A stretch of DNA of 5,604 bases. Source: Euryarchaeota archaeon UBA82. GTDB taxonomy: Archaea > Thermoplasmatota > Poseidoniia > Poseidoniales > Poseidoniaceae. The stretch is taken from the NCBI GenBank assembly GCA_002496635.1, contig DAKQ01000090.1, forward strand, positions 1 through 5,604, given 5' to 3'. The notes below the pieces were generated by a model that did no database searches, was not told the DNA's origin, and worked only from the letters and a program-made list of their open reading frames with translations. The position numbers were made by a program, and so were the translations under genes. Positions 4,406 to 5,604 of the stretch are shown in pieces. Position 1 is the first letter of the stretch. Each line of letters opens with the position of its first letter.

Positions 4406-5376
4406 AAGTCGATGCGAAGTGGCATACGTATTACTGCTACTTCATCTGGAGTTAATCTGCCAACGAATGGCACTTTGTCGGCGGTAAAGCCGGGAGGGAG
4501 CCATGGATGGATAAGAACGTCTGAAAGGGGCTCCATTGAACGGTTCTGAGCACGAATTGTTACCATAACGTTACCATTCCTCATTTCATATCCAGTCGCT
4601 ATTGAAAGTTTTCGAGAGAGTGGCACTTCATCTGAACCATGTCGTCGATCTGCCTTGATTTCAAACCGAACTGGCAAATTACCCCCTGGGCCGATGACCG
4701 GTACATCGATGAACGAAGGATTAGCAATCCATCCTTGTGGTACTGGAGGTTGTAATCGCATCATAGGAAGTGGGATGTCTCCATCATTGATGATTCGAAC
4801 AAGGAGAACTCCGGTTTCGCCACCTGCAGGCCACCGAGTATCGACTGAGAGCCAAAAGTGCCTGAATAGGAATGGGTTAAGCGTTGAAGTATTACCTCCA
4901 ATGAGATCATCAACAAGGTATTCAACCTCAGTAGCAGCATATCCGACATCACCGATTTCCGCTGCACCTGTAGCGTTACGGAGTCTTCTAAGGACGTTTT
5001 CTACTTCCTCTTCAGCAAGTGCTTTCTCACGTAACAAGCGGTGAAGCATTGCAATACTTCTACGCAGATAGAGTACATCTTCTTCTAGGACTTCGAGTGC
5101 CTTCTCAGCCTTTCTAACACTGCGGCGTGCTCTTCGAAGTCGGTGAGCTTCGAGGAATGAGCGAGCTTGAAGCATGTCGAGTTCAGTTGTAGCAAGTGAG
5201 TTGACTTCATCACTTACAACCCCTTGAACAAGCGTTTCGAGTTCTCTACTTGCCTGCATTAGCCGTTGTGCACTTTCTGTGGAAGCAGCGATTGCAGCTT
5301 GTGCATCCGCTAGGTCGCCATCTTCAAGATCAGCATCCATTACAAAGTCGACGTCCTCAGATTTGCTCTTCGCCAT
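4384..5376 (-). CDS. Unrecognised archaellum-cluster protein: long coiled coil followed by two beta-sandwich-like repeats
   Basis: A 330-residue protein that I do not recognise. Residues 1-20 are acidic. Residues about 20-160 are almost entirely helical and highly charged (for example RLRRARRSVRKAEKALEVLE at 79-98), with predicted coiled coil. Residues 166-330 are beta-rich, with two similar blocks: VLLVRIINDGDIPLP...PPVPQGWI (190-217) and VMVTIRAQNRSMEPLS...PWLPPGFT (270-298). Each ends in a strand run before PVRFEIKAD or AVIRMPLRID. This resembles the Ig-like folds of CARDB/NEW3-type domains, which usually occur outside the cell, but no signal peptide or membrane helix is present. It overlaps the upstream gene by 20 bases and precedes the archaellins, so it probably belongs to the archaellum machinery. 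A cytoplasmic scaffold or chemotaxis-linked role is a guess. The start at 5376 has a perfect GGAGGTGAT five bases upstream. Confidence 0.7.
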   Translation of the reverse strand: MAKSKSEDVDFVMDADLEDGDLADAQAAIAASTESAQRLMQASRELETLVQGVVSDEVNSLATTELDMLQARSFLEAHRLRRARRSVRKAEKALEVLEEDVLYLRRSIAMLHRLLREKALAEEEVENVLRRLRNATGAAEIGDVGYAATEVEYLVDDLIGGNTSTLNPFLFRHFWLSVDTRWPAGGETGVLLVRIINDGDIPLPMMRLQPPVPQGWIANPSFIDVPVIGPGGNLPVRFEIKADRRHGSDEVPLSRKLSIATGYEMRNGNVMVTIRAQNRSMEPLSDVLIHPWLPPGFTADKVPFVGRLTPDEVAVIRMPLRIDLGQGGAS

Positions 5377-5604
5377 CGGACATCACCTCCTCTGTTGATT
5401 CAGCCACAACAGCGGGTTGTGGTGGCTCGATAATTGCTGAAAGGTCCAATCCTTCCATTGCAAGATCGTTGAGTAAGCGTGCAGGATCGCCGAGGTCACG
5501 CTCGATGCGTGTTGCTTTGACTTCGATGTCCGTCAAGCGTCCGTAAAGTGAGCCATACATGCTGTTTGAACGTCGTAGTATGATCCAAACGACAATTGTT
5601 GAGA
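5357..5604 (-). CDS. C-terminal part of a membrane-anchored coiled-coil protein, start outside the window
   Basis: The frame is open to the right edge, giving 81 residues and a stop at 5357. It begins in what looks like the end of a membrane helix (STIVVWIIL), followed by RRSN, basic residues that suggest the rest is cytoplasmic. Then comes a heptad-like helix (YGRLTDIEVKATRIERDL) and an acidic, Pro-containing tail ending SDGEEQI. A start at the Met at 5560 is possible, but that would remove the hydrophobic part and I see no good ribosome binding site in front of it. The layout of one membrane helix plus cytoplasmic coiled coil recalls ArlX of Crenarchaeota, which forms a ring around the motor, but there is no sequence signature to prove it. 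It overlaps the next gene by 20 bases, so the two are probably made together. Confidence 0.6.
   Translation of the reverse strand, partial: STIVVWIILRRSNSMYGSLYGRLTDIEVKATRIERDLGDPARLLNDLAMEGLDLSAIIEPPQPAVVAESTEEVMSDGEEQI
5382..5390 (-). promoter_or_regulatory. Perfect ribosome binding site for the coiled-coil/beta-sandwich gene
   Basis: The transcript reads GGAGGTGAT five bases before the ATG at 5376, inside the end of the upstream gene. It fixes this start and shows the gene is meant to be translated well. Confidence 0.8.

Noticed and set aside
4384..4890. Calling the C-terminal half a CARDB or NEW3 domain outright
   Set aside because: Only the general strand pattern and the P-x-G-[WF] turn match; there is no export signal, and a profile search would be needed.
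4655..5044. A 129-residue plus-strand reading frame opposite the coiled-coil gene
   Set aside because: It is antisense to a well-supported gene, rich in Ser/Arg/Pro as expected of a shadow frame, and no ribosome binding site was noticed.

Overview
The window is the middle of an archaellum (archaeal flagellum) gene cluster. All nine genes lie on the minus strand, so transcription runs from the high coordinates to the low ones. Two archaellins, ArlF, ArlG, ArlH and the N-terminal part of ArlI (older names FlaB, FlaF, FlaG, FlaH, FlaI) are recognisable and place the organism in the Archaea. The B...F-G-H-I order is euryarchaeal. Moderate base composition, acidic archaellins, strong Shine-Dalgarno sites of the GGAGGTGAT type and archaellin leaders with Ala instead of Gly before the predicted cleavage site make me favour a planktonic Thermoplasmatota lineage such as Marine Group II (Poseidoniales). 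That assignment is inference, not proof.

Layout in transcription order: (1) 5604-5357, the C-terminal part of a membrane protein with a coiled coil. (2) 5376-4384, a soluble protein with a long coiled coil and two beta-sandwich-like repeats, not recognised. (3) 4331-3732 and 3720-3085, two archaellins with nearly identical N-terminal helices. (4) 3031-2189, a soluble protein in the place where other Euryarchaeota carry arlC/D/E. (5) 2185-1532 ArlF with an unusual insertion, 1522-1025 ArlG, 1032-307 ArlH. (6) 296-1, the start of ArlI, which continues past the left edge.

The genes are packed as one operon: junctions are overlaps of 8 or 20 bases or gaps of 3 to 11 bases, and three junctions fuse the upstream TGA stop to the next ribosome binding site. 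The only longer gaps, 52 and 53 bases, flank the archaellin pair, and stem-loops lie at both. The downstream one is a strong 17-pair hairpin that also takes up part of the next gene's ribosome binding site. This would fit production of many archaellin subunits but few motor parts from one transcript. No promoter was seen, and the operon start is probably to the right of the window.

Functionally, archaellins are processed by a prepilin-type peptidase and build the filament. ArlF and ArlG are membrane-anchored stator parts outside the membrane. ArlH is the KaiC-like ATP-binding partner of the ArlI ATPase at the cytoplasmic base. The three less familiar proteins (partial membrane coiled coil, coiled coil plus beta-sandwich, ArlCDE-position protein) are candidates for the cytoplasmic ring and the chemotaxis-facing switch, and are the least described part of the window.
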